A stretch of 64,000 nucleotides of DNA from OFTM291 sp041741375 (lineage in GTDB: Bacteria; Gemmatimonadota; Gemmatimonadetes; Gemmatimonadales; GWC2-71-9). The DNA lies in assembly GCA_041741375.1 (NCBI GenBank), contig JBGSKF010000151.1, forward strand, positions 5,494-69,493, in the 5' to 3' direction. Positions 1 to 8,687 of the stretch are shown here, piece by piece (the first letter of the stretch is position 1; each line of letters opens with the position of its first letter). The position numbers were made by a program, and so were the translations under genes. The notes beneath the pieces are model-generated. The model saw only the letters and a list, made by a program, of their open reading frames with translations. It was not told the origin of the DNA and did not search any database.

Positions 1-2232
1 TGGGACGGACAGCATCTCCCGATCCGGAAGATCAAGTTCCTCGACGCCAACACGCTCCAGTTCGAGGTGGAGTCCTCCCAGGACGAGGAACGCGCCGACG
101 CCGATTCGGCGCGCGGACAGCAGCAGGACCAGCGTCAGGGCGCCGCGCGCCGACCCCGCCCGAAGAAGAAGGTGTTCCACTTCGAGTACGATGTGCAGAC
201 CGGCGCCCTGCGCGAGCTGACCGACCGCCAGGCCCCGGACAACCATCCGTCGTGGGCCAGTGTGTCGCCCGACGGGGCCACGATCATCTTTGCCCGGAAG
301 CACAACCTCTTCCTGATGGACAGCGCCGCCTACCGCCAGGTGCTCGAGGCGCGCCGCGGAAAGGAAGGCGCCGCCGCGGACAGCGCGGACTGGAAGGTGG
401 AGGTGGCGGAGGTGCAGCTCACCACCGACGGCGAGGAACACTTCAGCTACGCGGGGCGGGACTTCGGGGAGAAGGACGAGGACCGGGACAAGAGCGCCGA
501 CCGGCGCAAGCGGACCGTCATCTCCTGGTCGAAGGACTCCCGGCGGTTTGCCCTGGTGCGGCAGGACCAGCGGAAGGTGGGGGATCTCTGGGTCATCCAC
601 TCGACCGGCAACACCCGCCCGCAGCTCGAGACCTACAAGTACGACATGCCGGGGGAGAAGGACGTCACCCAGTCCCACCTCCTGATCTACGACCTGACGC
701 AGCGGGGCATGGTGACGGTGAAGGCCGAGGCCTTCAAGGACCAGCGGATCGGCATCTTCAACGCCCGGCAGTTCCTCTATCCCGACAGCGACGAGCCCCG
801 CCGCCAGCTCTGGCTCTCCGACGACTCCAACGAGCTCCATTTCTGGCGCCGGAGCCGCGACCAGCACCGGGTCGACGTGGTCGTGGCCAACGCCGCCACC
901 GGCGACGTGCGGGTGTTGATCGAGGAGCGGCTCAACACCTACGTGGAGCACCAGACCCCGGAACGCCTCGCCTCGGGTGATCTCCTCTGGTGGTCGGAAC
1001 GGGACGGCTGGGCCCACCTCTACCGGTACGGGCCGGATGGCACCCTCAAGGCGCGGTTGACCGAGGGCCCCTGGCATGTGGGTGGGATCGAGGGAGTCGA
1101 TGAGGCGCGTGGTCTCGTGTATCTGACGGCCAACGGACGGGAGAGGGGAGAGGATCCCTACTATCAGCACCTCTACCGGGTGGGGCTCGACGGGCGGGGC
1201 CTCACCCTCCTCAACAGCGGCGACTTCGACCACCGCTCCGATCTGGGCGCCAGCCGCCGTTTCGCTGTGAACAACTACTCCCGCGTGAACACCACTCCCG
1301 CGGCCGCGTTGGTGGATGTCACCACGGGGCGGAAGGTTCTTGACCTGGAGGAGGCCGACTTCTCCAAACTGATGGAATCGGGGTACCGTTTCCCCGAGCC
1401 GTACACGGTGAAGGCCGCGGATGGCATCACCGATCTCTATGGCGTCATCTACAAGCCCTTCGACTTCGACTCGACACGGCGGTATCCGCTCATCGAGTAC
1501 GTCTACCCCGGTCCCCAGACCGAGGCGGTGAGCAAGTCGTTCTCCACCAACGCGCCGGAAACGGGGCTCGCCCAGTTCGGCTTCATCGTCGTGACGATCG
1601 GGAATCGGGGCGGACACCCCGACCGCTCCAAGTGGTACCACAACCAGGGGTACGGCGACCTGCGGGACTACGGCCTCGCCGACAAGAAGGTGACGGTGGA
1701 GCAGCTCGCCGACCGGCACTCCTGGATCGACCCCGACCGGGTGGGGATCTATGGCCACTCCGGCGGGGGATTCATGTCCACCGCCGCGATGCTGGTCTAC
1801 CCCGATCTCTTCAAGGTGGCGGTCTCCTCCTCGGGGAACCACGAGAACAACATCTACAATCAGAACTGGTCGGAAAAGCACCACGGAGTGAAGGAAGTGG
1901 CCCGGGGGGACAGCATCACCTTCGAGTACGCCATCGAGAAGAACTCGGAACTGGCCCGCAACCTGAAGGGTCACCTGATGCTGACCACGGGGGACATCGA
2001 CAACAACGTCCATCCCGGCGGAACCTTCCGCATGGCCGAGGCGTTGATCAAGGCGAACAAGCGCTTCGACTTCTTCATCTTCCCGGGCCAGCGGCACGGC
2101 TATGGCAACATGAGCGACTACTGGTTCTGGCTCCGCTCGGAGTACTTCGTCCGCCACCTGCTCGGCGACACGCGGGGGAACGTGAACATCGCGGAACTCG
2201 ACCTGGAGCGGGATCCGCCCCGCGGGAACTGA
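1..2232 (+). CDS. S9 family peptidase (DPP IV-like), 5' truncated by window edge
   Basis: Serine peptidase of the prolyl-oligopeptidase clan, expected to cleave after proline or similar residues in the periplasm. The reading frame is open from base 1, so the true start and any signal peptide lie outside the window; the GTG at 67 is an internal Val codon. The first ~460 visible residues are the beta-propeller (DPP IV N-terminal) region with an acidic/Arg-rich stretch near the start. The last ~260 residues are the alpha/beta-hydrolase domain. The catalytic triad is visible: Ser in GHSGGG (codon 1759), Asp in DNNVH (codon 1999) and His in GQRHGY (codon 2095). A ROK kinase gene starts 2 nt after the stop, so the two are probably cotranscribed. 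Confidence 0.93.
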   Translation, partial: WDGQHLPIRKIKFLDANTLQFEVESSQDEERADADSARGQQQDQRQGAARRPRPKKKVFHFEYDVQTGALRELTDRQAPDNHPSWASVSPDGATIIFARKHNLFLMDSAAYRQVLEARRGKEGAAADSADWKVEVAEVQLTTDGEEHFSYAGRDFGEKDEDRDKSADRRKRTVISWSKDSRRFALVRQDQRKVGDLWVIHSTGNTRPQLETYKYDMPGEKDVTQSHLLIYDLTQRGMVTVKAEAFKDQRIGIFNARQFLYPDSDEPRRQLWLSDDSNELHFWRRSRDQHRVDVVVANAATGDVRVLIEERLNTYVEHQTPERLASGDLLWWSERDGWAHLYRYGPDGTLKARLTEGPWHVGGIEGVDEARGLVYLTANGRERGEDPYYQHLYRVGLDGRGLTLLNSGDFDHRSDLGASRRFAVNNYSRVNTTPAAALVDVTTGRKVLDLEEADFSKLMESGYRFPEPYTVKAADGITDLYGVIYKPFDFDSTRRYPLIEYVYPGPQTEAVSKSFSTNAPETGLAQFGFIVVTIGNRGGHPDRSKWYHNQGYGDLRDYGLADKKVTVEQLADRHSWIDPDRVGIYGHSGGGFMSTAAMLVYPDLFKVAVSSSGNHENNIYNQNWSEKHHGVKEVARGDSITFEYAIEKNSELARNLKGHLMLTTGDIDNNVHPGGTFRMAEALIKANKRFDFFIFPGQRHGYGNMSDYWFWLRSEYFVRHLLGDTRGNVNIAELDLERDPPRGN

Positions 2233-2234
2233 CC

Positions 2235-2909
2235 ATGGAGATCCTGGTGGTGGACATCGGGGGGACCAACGTGAAGGTCCGGAGGAGCGGGCAGGAGGCG
2301 CCGATCCGGATCCCCTCCGGGTCCACCATGACTCCGGACACCATGATGGAGCAGATCGCCGCGGAGATCACCGGGTGGACCCATGACGTGGTGGCGATCG
2401 GCTATCCCGGGATCGTCCGGGACGGAGCGCCGGTGGCGGAGCCGCAGAACCTGGGGCCCGGATGGGTCGGCTTCGACTTTGCCGCCGCGTTCGGCCGGCC
2501 GGTGCGCCTCGTCAACGATGCCGCGATGCAGGCCCTCGGCGGGTATGCCGGGGGCCGGATGCTCTATCTCGGCGTGGGCACCGGTCTCGGCTCGGCGCTG
2601 ATGGTGGAGGGCGTGCTCCAGCCGCTGGAGCTGGCCCATCTCCCCTACCGGAAGGGAAGAACCTTCGAGGAGGAGGTGGGCCGCGAGGGCCGGGAACGCC
2701 TCGGGAAGAAGAAGTGGCGCCGCCGGGTGATCGACGTGGTGCACCGGCTCGCCACCGCAATGCAGGCCGATTCGGTGCTGCTTGGGGGTGGCGAGGCAAA
2801 GCGTCTCGCCTCGCGGATCGACAAGCTGCCTCCGGGCACGCGCATCGGCTCGAACGAGGATGCCTTCACCGGCGGACTCCGGATGTGGGAGACGGCGCAG
2901 GCTCCCTGA
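2235..2909 (+). CDS. ROK-family sugar kinase (polyphosphate glucokinase-like)
   Basis: A 224-residue ROK kinase, probably phosphorylating glucose or a related sugar. It opens with the phosphate-binding motif VDIGGTNVKV, has the catalytic-Asp region VNDAAMQALGGY and the glycine-rich GVGTGLGSAL loop. After ELAHLPY there is a lysine/arginine/glutamate-rich segment, which resembles short polyphosphate-glucokinase homologues rather than transcriptional ROK proteins. There is no N-terminal helix-turn-helix and no ROK zinc-cysteine cluster. The ATG start is 2 nt after the peptidase stop. The 3' end overlaps the convergent aminotransferase gene by 44 bp. Family placement is firm; polyphosphate versus ATP as donor cannot be decided from sequence. 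Confidence 0.82.
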   Translation: MEILVVDIGGTNVKVRRSGQEAPIRIPSGSTMTPDTMMEQIAAEITGWTHDVVAIGYPGIVRDGAPVAEPQNLGPGWVGFDFAAAFGRPVRLVNDAAMQALGGYAGGRMLYLGVGTGLGSALMVEGVLQPLELAHLPYRKGRTFEEEVGREGRERLGKKKWRRRVIDVVHRLATAMQADSVLLGGGEAKRLASRIDKLPPGTRIGSNEDAFTGGLRMWETAQAP

Positions 2910-4026
2910 GCGCTCGCTCGGCGGCCACGACCTCCCTCACGGCGAGCACGAGCCGCTCCAGGTCTCCGTCACCCAGATCCCCCATCATCGCCACCCGGAA
3001 CACCGCCCGCGCCAGCGCACCCTGCCCCGCATAGATCACGAACCCCCGTTTCTTGAGCCCGTCGTGCAGTGCGTCATACGACACACCGGCCGGAAGCTGC
3101 CAGGAGCGCAACGCCACCGAGGACTCCTCCGTCCGGAGAAGCGGTGCCATTCCCATCGCGTCGAACCCCCGGGCCACAATGCGAGCCCTCGTCTCGTAGC
3201 GTGCCCGGCGTGCCGCCACTCCCCCTTGTTCGGCATGTTCCCGCAGCGCCTCGACGCATGCCTGCATCGCGGTGACCGGCGGCGTGAAGGGTGTTCCCCG
3301 CAGGTCCTGCGCGCGGCACCAGGTGCCGAGATCGAGGGAGAGGGTGCGGGGCGTGACGGAGGGTGGGAGGAGCGCGTTCCGACGGACGATCACGAAGGCC
3401 ACCCCCGGAACACCGTGCAGACACTTGTTGGCGGTGCCGGCGCAGGCGGTGATTCCCCAGGCTTCGAAGTCGATCGGTTCCGCTCCGAAGCTGCTGACGG
3501 CGTCGAGGAGGATACCCGCGCCCCGGTCCCGGCAGGCGGCGCCAATCCGGGCGATCGGGTTGAGCCGACCGGTGGTGGTCTCGTGGTGGACCACCGCGAG
3601 ATGAGTCGGGCAGGGGCTGTGGTCGAGGAGGCCGGTGACCGCGTCGAGGGGAATGCCGGCGCCCCACGGGAGGGTCAGGCGGGTGTGGGTGATGCCGTGG
3701 ATCGTGGCGATCCGGGAGAGGCGCTCGCCGTAGACCCCGTTCTCCACCACGGCCAGGGATCCGGTGGCGGGCACGAGGCTGCTCACCATCGCTTCCATCG
3801 CCGTGGTGCCGGATCCTCCGAGGAGAACCGCGGCCCATGTCGCCGGGTCCAGGTTGTACACCTCGAGGAGACGGCGGCGCACTTCGTCCTGCAGGTCGGC
3901 GTACTCCGTTTCCCGGTGGCAGAGATCAGGCCCGTTCAGCGCGGCACGCACCCGGGCCGAGAGGGTGACGGGACCCGGGTTGAGCAAAAGGGTCCGATCG
4001 GCTGCGTTGATGGGGTCGGGATTCAT
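2866..4026 (-). CDS. phnW: 2-aminoethylphosphonate-pyruvate transaminase (AEP aminotransferase)
   Basis: PLP-dependent class V aminotransferase, 386 residues. It interconverts phosphonoacetaldehyde plus an amino donor and 2-aminoethylphosphonate (AEP). Visible landmarks are LLLNPGPVTLS at the N-terminus, GGSGTTAMEAM phosphate binding, the LLDAVSSFGAEPIDF cofactor Asp region and the Schiff-base lysine K201 in GTANKCLHGVPG. Although PhnW is best known from AEP degradation, here it is the last gene of an operon with PEP mutase and phosphonopyruvate decarboxylase, so the biosynthetic direction is more likely. An ATG 12 nt further upstream exists (4038), but the start at 4026 forms an ATGA overlap with the preceding stop, like the other junctions of this operon. 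Confidence 0.93.
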   Translation of the reverse strand: MNPDPINAADRTLLLNPGPVTLSARVRAALNGPDLCHRETEYADLQDEVRRRLLEVYNLDPATWAAVLLGGSGTTAMEAMVSSLVPATGSLAVVENGVYGERLSRIATIHGITHTRLTLPWGAGIPLDAVTGLLDHSPCPTHLAVVHHETTTGRLNPIARIGAACRDRGAGILLDAVSSFGAEPIDFEAWGITACAGTANKCLHGVPGVAFVIVRRNALLPPSVTPRTLSLDLGTWCRAQDLRGTPFTPPVTAMQACVEALREHAEQGGVAARRARYETRARIVARGFDAMGMAPLLRTEESSVALRSWQLPAGVSYDALHDGLKKRGFVIYAGQGALARAVFRVAMMGDLGDGDLERLVLAVREVVAAERALREPAPSPTSGVRR

Positions 4027-5198
4027 GGCGCGCGCCACAGGGTGGCTCCGATATGGGACATGAGGCGCTCTGTGACCTGAACCGGAGTGAGGTGGGGACG
4101 AGGGAGACGGCCGGCGATGCCGGGCCGGATGCGAAGGTGGAGGAAGCGGGGACCGGGGCGGGGTTCCGGGCTGGTGAGGAGAGCGTCGATGGCGTCGAGC
4201 CGGTGGGACGCGAATGCCTGATGGTAGCCGCAGGCTGCCGCGATGCCGGCAAAATGGACCCTGGAAGAGACGGTCGGTTGTCCCCCGGTGGACTCGTGCA
4301 TCTGATTGTCCAGGAGGAGGTGGATCAGGTTGCCTCCCGCCTGTGCCCCGATGGTGGCGAAGGTGCCCATCCGCATCAGGGCGGCACCGTCTCCATCAAC
4401 CACCACGACCCGGAGGTCGGGCCGGGCCTGGGAGAGCCCGAGGCCCACGGCGGTGGCGCACCCCATGGAGCCGACCATGTAGAAGTGATTGGGCCGGTCC
4501 TCTCGGGCATAGAGCTCCCGACCGGTGTACCCCGTCGTGGCGATCACCACGGTGGCGCCATCGGGCCGTGTGTGCTCGAGAAGCCGGCCGAGGGCCTCGG
4601 CACGGGTGGGCCACTGCGCGGGGTCACTCACCTCCTCTTCCGGCGTGGGGCTGACCGGCCTCGAGGGGGGAACACTCCGCACGATTCGCGGGGGACGCGG
4701 GGCGATGGTTCCCTTGCGCATCAGCAGCGCGAAGGGGCGGTGGCCGGTGCGCAGGTGCTGGAGTGCGCGCTGGAGAACGGAGGCCACGGTCGCGGATTCG
4801 TTCGGGAAGTACTCCCATGGCACCTGCATCGTGTCCAGCAGGGATCCGGTGATCCGCCCCATCAGCTCATGCTGGGGCTCGTCCTTCAGGTCCGGTGCCC
4901 CGCGCCAGGTGACGATCAGGAGAACCGGGAGCCGGAAGACCCAGGCGAGCGAGGTGAGGGGGCTCACCGCGTTGCCGAGGCCGGAGTTCTGCATCATCGC
5001 GATGCCGGGGTGCCCGCCGAGGGCGGCGCCGGCCATGGCGGCCACGGCCTCACCTTCATTTGCGGCCGTGAGACAGGGAAGCCCGGCATCGTCGATCACG
5101 TGGTCGAGGAACGGGGTGAGAAAGGAGCAGGGCACCCCGGCGTACCGGGCAAGGCCGAGGTCGCGAGCCGGGGTGACGAACTCCGAGGCCTCGATCAC
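4023..5198 (-). CDS. aepY: Phosphonopyruvate decarboxylase
   Basis: Thiamine-diphosphate enzyme of 391 residues that drains the unfavourable PEP mutase equilibrium by decarboxylating phosphonopyruvate to phosphonoacetaldehyde. The N-terminal Pyr domain carries the cofactor-activating Glu in AANEGEAVAAMAG (residues 46-57). The C-terminal PP domain has the ThDP/Mg motif GDG at 269-271 followed by LLDNQ (N298). Length and the single-chain arrangement match Ppd/AepY. It starts at a GTG that overlaps the PEP mutase stop (GTGA) and ends in an ATGA overlap with phnW, so the three enzymes PEP to phosphonopyruvate to phosphonoacetaldehyde to AEP are translationally coupled in pathway order. Confidence 0.95.
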   Translation of the reverse strand: MIEASEFVTPARDLGLARYAGVPCSFLTPFLDHVIDDAGLPCLTAANEGEAVAAMAGAALGGHPGIAMMQNSGLGNAVSPLTSLAWVFRLPVLLIVTWRGAPDLKDEPQHELMGRITGSLLDTMQVPWEYFPNESATVASVLQRALQHLRTGHRPFALLMRKGTIAPRPPRIVRSVPPSRPVSPTPEEEVSDPAQWPTRAEALGRLLEHTRPDGATVVIATTGYTGRELYAREDRPNHFYMVGSMGCATAVGLGLSQARPDLRVVVVDGDGAALMRMGTFATIGAQAGGNLIHLLLDNQMHESTGGQPTVSSRVHFAGIAAACGYHQAFASHRLDAIDALLTSPEPRPGPRFLHLRIRPGIAGRLPRPHLTPVQVTERLMSHIGATLWRAP

Positions 5199-6856
5199 GC
5201 GAACGCTCCCGCCTGGTGGAGGTCCTCCAGGTCGTTGACGTCGAGCCAGTGCCCGCTGATATAACAGACCGCGGGCGGGGTGCCGGTGGCCGCGAGGTGT
5301 GTGAGGAGGAACGGGAGATCGAGCCGGGGGAAATCGGGGCGGGACTGAAGCTCCGTCAGAGCCCGCCGGAGGCGCTGCGTGCCCTCACTGCGCGAGCGGA
5401 CCATTCCGACCCACCGGCCATGGGCGGAGACGCCGTTGGATCCCGGGGTCGCGGAGACCCGGAGCAGGGAGACCCGTTGGTCGAAGATCCCTCGATCGTC
5501 CGCGGCGCTGCAGTGGGCCAGATCGCGGTCGAGGTGGCGGTCTCCCGGGCGCACGGAGGAATCGACGACGGTGACCACGTCTCCCTCGGTCTGGAAGAGA
5601 CGATCGAGGATGTAGCTCCGGAAGAGGATGTCGCCATAGAGCAGGAGCACGTCTCCCTCCATGATCTCCAAGGTGCGGGCCAGGGAGGCGAGTTCGCCCG
5701 TGGTGTCATGGTCGGGATTGAGGAGGACGGTGACGCCCGGAATGTCGATGGCCTCGGCGCGCCACCCCCCCACCACGGTGAGGTCGTGCATTCCCTGGCC
5801 CTTCAGGGTGTCCACCATCCGGCGAAGAAGCGGGACACCCGCCACGGGGAGCATCACCTTGGGGCGGTCCTCCGTCACCGCCTCCAGTCCCGCGCCGCGG
5901 GTGGCTCCCAGGATGATGGCCCGGGTGTGTCCGTGTCCGGTGTCCGCATACCGTCGCTCGGCCTCGAGCAACTCGTCGGCGCCTTGCAGCCGGAACACCT
6001 CGTCCACCGGGGCGATGCGGTCCTCCACCGTCACCAGTGTCTCCCGGGCGTGGATTTCCCGCGCGGTCTCCTGCATGGCCCGGATGGAGGAACGCAGCAG
6101 ATGGTTGGCCCAGATGACCACGTTGATGCCGGCCCGGCGGAACACGTCGGTGGGGGTGGAGTAGTACTTGGTGGGCACGATGACGAGGGGAGCGCGACCC
6201 GCCCATTTCCGGGCAAAGTCGAGGATCTCGTCGGGTCGCGAGCTCTTGCTGTGGATGAGGATCGCATCGGCGCCCGCCTGGCGGTAGGCCTCGGCCCGGC
6301 GCAGCGCCTCCGACAGGCCCCACCCGGCGATCAGGGCCTCCACGCGCGCCACCAGGCAGAAGTCCGCGGTGCACTGGCTGTCCTTTCCCGCCTTGATCTT
6401 GCCGCAGAACTCGTCCACATCGGCGAGCGGTTGTCGCTCCCCCCGGATGAAGCTGTTGGTCTTGGGGAACTGCTTGTCCTCGATACAGACACCGGCGATG
6501 CCGCGCTGTTCCAGCTTGCCCACGAGCCGCCGGAGGTTGTTGAAGTTTCCATACCCGGTGTCGCCATCGAGCAGGATGGGGATGGTGGTGGTGTCGGCCA
6601 TGAATTCCAGGACATCCACCACCTGGGTCCAGCTCGCCTCGTTGCTGTCCCGCACACCGAGCTGGGCCGAGATCGAGAGCCCGCTGCCCCAGAGGCCGGC
6701 AAAGCCCGCCTCCTCGGCGATCCGGGCGCTGAGTCCGTTGTGGGCCTCCATCAGGAAGTCCAGATCGGGGGAGGTCAGCAGGCGGCGCAGAGCGGCCGCC
6801 TTGCCGGGGGCCTGGCACCGCGGGGCCACGGGAAGGCGAGGCAGGCTGCTGATCAT
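5195..6856 (-). CDS. pepM: PEP mutase fused to a nucleotidyltransferase (PntC-like)
   Basis: A 553-residue fusion. Residues ~25-300 are phosphoenolpyruvate mutase, which forms the C-P bond. They contain the DGDTGYGN metal-binding loop (98-105) and the diagnostic EDK-x5-NS signature (126-135) that separates PEP mutases from isocitrate lyases. Residues ~312-553 are a nucleotidyltransferase domain with a modified entry loop (ILGATRGAGLEAVTEDRPKVMLPVAG), LLYGDILF and a C-terminal WLDVNDLEDL. Such domains fused to PepM or to AEP transaminase include the cytidylyltransferases that activate AEP as CMP-AEP (PntC); that function is inferred here. Operon junctions are ATGA with the upstream nucleotidyltransferase and GTGA with the decarboxylase. 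Confidence 0.95.
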   Translation of the reverse strand: MISSLPRLPVAPRCQAPGKAAALRRLLTSPDLDFLMEAHNGLSARIAEEAGFAGLWGSGLSISAQLGVRDSNEASWTQVVDVLEFMADTTTIPILLDGDTGYGNFNNLRRLVGKLEQRGIAGVCIEDKQFPKTNSFIRGERQPLADVDEFCGKIKAGKDSQCTADFCLVARVEALIAGWGLSEALRRAEAYRQAGADAILIHSKSSRPDEILDFARKWAGRAPLVIVPTKYYSTPTDVFRRAGINVVIWANHLLRSSIRAMQETAREIHARETLVTVEDRIAPVDEVFRLQGADELLEAERRYADTGHGHTRAIILGATRGAGLEAVTEDRPKVMLPVAGVPLLRRMVDTLKGQGMHDLTVVGGWRAEAIDIPGVTVLLNPDHDTTGELASLARTLEIMEGDVLLLYGDILFRSYILDRLFQTEGDVVTVVDSSVRPGDRHLDRDLAHCSAADDRGIFDQRVSLLRVSATPGSNGVSAHGRWVGMVRSRSEGTQRLRRALTELQSRPDFPRLDLPFLLTHLAATGTPPAVCYISGHWLDVNDLEDLHQAGAFA

Positions 6857-7668
6857 GGGGAACGCTCCAGCGTGAGGGGCACGATCTCCCGGGATGGCCC
6901 AGGGGTTCCGGGAAGCGAATCAAGGAGGGGGAGAATGGCGGTCCGGGCGCGGGAGACATCCTCCGGGAAATCGATCTCGATCCAGGGAAGACCGGTGATG
7001 TCCTCCGCGCCGAATTCGCCCGAGGGACTCTCGAGGATCAGGTCGCGGAGTACCTCCTCATGCGGCGCTTCTTGTCGGCCCTGGTTGAGGTATCGGCGGG
7101 CTCCCTCCGCCATCCGGCGCGCTCCCGCGGCGGACAATCGGAAAAATCCCACCGACTCTCCCACGGTGTCGTAGCGCAGGTCCGATGCGACCTGTTTGCG
7201 GAACTCGACGACCTGCCCCTTTCTCTGGCAGACCTTGACCGGCTCCTCCCCCTCGGCGGACGACCGGTCGAACAGGAGGCGTTGCGGGGGGCCCGGTGTG
7301 AGCAGGGGCGCGAGGATGCGACCGTCGCAGAGGACGTCGGCATCCAGGAGGATCGTCTCCTCGCCCGCGGTGAGCCAGGGAGCCGCGGTGTCCAGGCTCA
7401 CCACGCTTCCCTCGCGGAAGCGGGGGTTCCACCGGGTCTCGGGTCGGGGGATGATGTCGAGATGGTCCAGCACCTCCTCAATGGCATGATCGTGCCACCC
7501 GGTCACGATGCCTATCCGGAAGATACCCGCATCGTGCAGCATCCGGAGCTGCCGTTCGAGCAGGGTGTGGCCCCCGAAGGGGAGCAGACACTTGGGGAGT
7601 CGGTCCGCTTCGTCGCCGCCGGAGGAGAGCCGGCGCCCGATGCCCGCGGCGAGGATCACCGCCCTCAC
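6853..7668 (-). CDS. Stand-alone NTP transferase (phosphocholine-cytidylyltransferase/LicC-like)
   Basis: A 271-residue nucleotidyltransferase. The N-terminus reads as AVILAAGIGRRLSSGG...PKCLLPFGGHTLLERQL, the nucleotide-binding signature of the LicC/GlmU-type family. A metal-binding ILLDADVLCD motif follows, and a conserved ITGLPWIEIDFPEDVSRA lies near the end. The open frame extends far upstream to 8625, but that part is the shadow of the flippase gene. The GTG at 7668 forms a GTGA overlap with the flippase stop and places the AAG motif at the expected N-terminus. It is the second nucleotidyltransferase of the operon, so either two phosphonate or alcohol substrates are activated or one of the pair has another nucleotide or substrate specificity. 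Confidence 0.87.
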   Translation of the reverse strand: MRAVILAAGIGRRLSSGGDEADRLPKCLLPFGGHTLLERQLRMLHDAGIFRIGIVTGWHDHAIEEVLDHLDIIPRPETRWNPRFREGSVVSLDTAAPWLTAGEETILLDADVLCDGRILAPLLTPGPPQRLLFDRSSAEGEEPVKVCQRKGQVVEFRKQVASDLRYDTVGESVGFFRLSAAGARRMAEGARRYLNQGRQEAPHEEVLRDLILESPSGEFGAEDITGLPWIEIDFPEDVSRARTAILPLLDSLPGTPGPSREIVPLTLERSP

Positions 7669-8687
7669 GACGGGACTCCCGGTTCGCCGGGTGTGACGGT
7701 GCACGGTCGGGCCATCGGAGCGATGGGAGCACGCGTCAGGGCGCGGGCCTCCGTGAACTGCCACACCACGAGGCCCGGGACTCCGAGGGCAAGCTCGCGG
7801 ACCCGCTTGGCAAGCGAGAGGGCGAGGGCCACTCCGGGGTCGATGCCGAGGAGGGAGCCGAGAAAGATGTAGGCGCCCTCCTGGATGCCCAGGGCCCCGG
7901 GCACGGCGAAGGCCGCGCCGCGCACCGCCTGCCCGAGGCTCTCGAGCACCAGCGCCTCGGTGAGGGAAACGGGGGCTCCCACCAGCCACATCACGAGCCA
8001 GACCTCTCCCGCTCCGAAAATCCACGCCCCGAAGTGCCACACGCTCGACACGAGGACTCCCCGGCCCCGGCCGTAGACGGCCCGGAGCTCGCGGTCGAGC
8101 GACTCGGCCCCCCCCAGAAGGCTGGTCCACGCCCGCCCGGTGACCGGAGCGAGGTGCCGCGCCAGGAAGCCGAAGAGACCTCGTCGCTGGACATGCCAGA
8201 AGAGGCCGATGACGAACGCCACGAGCCCGAGCCCCGCGAGAAGAACCGGCAGAGCCCCGGTCGGTCCGATCCGCGTGAGGAGGATCCCGAGGCCCAGGAG
8301 CCCGAAGAACATCTGGGTGCCGGCGGCGACGGTCATGTCCGCGATCACTGTGGCCGCGGCCACCGGTCCCGGGGTGCCCGTGCGGGTCACGAGACGCGCC
8401 TTGGCCACATCGCCCCCGATCTGCGCCACGGGTAGGAGCCCGTTCACCGATTCTCCGATCCAGCGGGTCCACACCAGGGTTCGAAGCGGAGGATGGGGTT
8501 GCGGGAAGAGGGGGCGCCAGGCGATGGCGTCGAGCACGACGATCACCCCATGCAGCACAATCACCAGGAGGAGGCCCCAGCCGGCAGCGCCCAGCGCGGT
8601 GAGCACGACGGTGGTTCCCTGCCACGCCAGGATCCCCGTGAAGAGGGCGAGGCCCAGGAGTCCGGTGGCGAGGGCTGCTTTCCTCAT
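7665..8687 (-). CDS. Flippase-like integral membrane protein (UPF0104 / LPG synthase TM family)
   Basis: A 340-residue polytopic protein with about eight hydrophobic helices. It has the family landmarks W-R-P-L-F-P near residue 58, GGDVAKARLV near 95 and the C-terminal re-entrant region FAVPGALGIQEGAYIFLGSLLGIDPGVALALSLAKRVRE. This family includes the transmembrane flippase part of MprF and many stand-alone proteins linked to lipid or glycan modification; no synthetase domain is attached here. Within the operon it lies between the oxygenase (ATGA overlap) and the nucleotidyltransferase (GTGA overlap). A role in translocating the phosphonate-headgroup lipid across the inner membrane is a reasonable inference but is not shown by sequence. 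Confidence 0.85.
   Translation of the reverse strand: MRKAALATGLLGLALFTGILAWQGTTVVLTALGAAGWGLLLVIVLHGVIVVLDAIAWRPLFPQPHPPLRTLVWTRWIGESVNGLLPVAQIGGDVAKARLVTRTGTPGPVAAATVIADMTVAAGTQMFFGLLGLGILLTRIGPTGALPVLLAGLGLVAFVIGLFWHVQRRGLFGFLARHLAPVTGRAWTSLLGGAESLDRELRAVYGRGRGVLVSSVWHFGAWIFGAGEVWLVMWLVGAPVSLTEALVLESLGQAVRGAAFAVPGALGIQEGAYIFLGSLLGIDPGVALALSLAKRVRELALGVPGLVVWQFTEARALTRAPIAPMARPCTVTPGEPGVPS

Noticed and set aside
5216..7174. 652-codon + strand open frame antisense to pepM and the nucleotidyltransferase
   Set aside because: Composition typical of an antisense shadow; no motifs.
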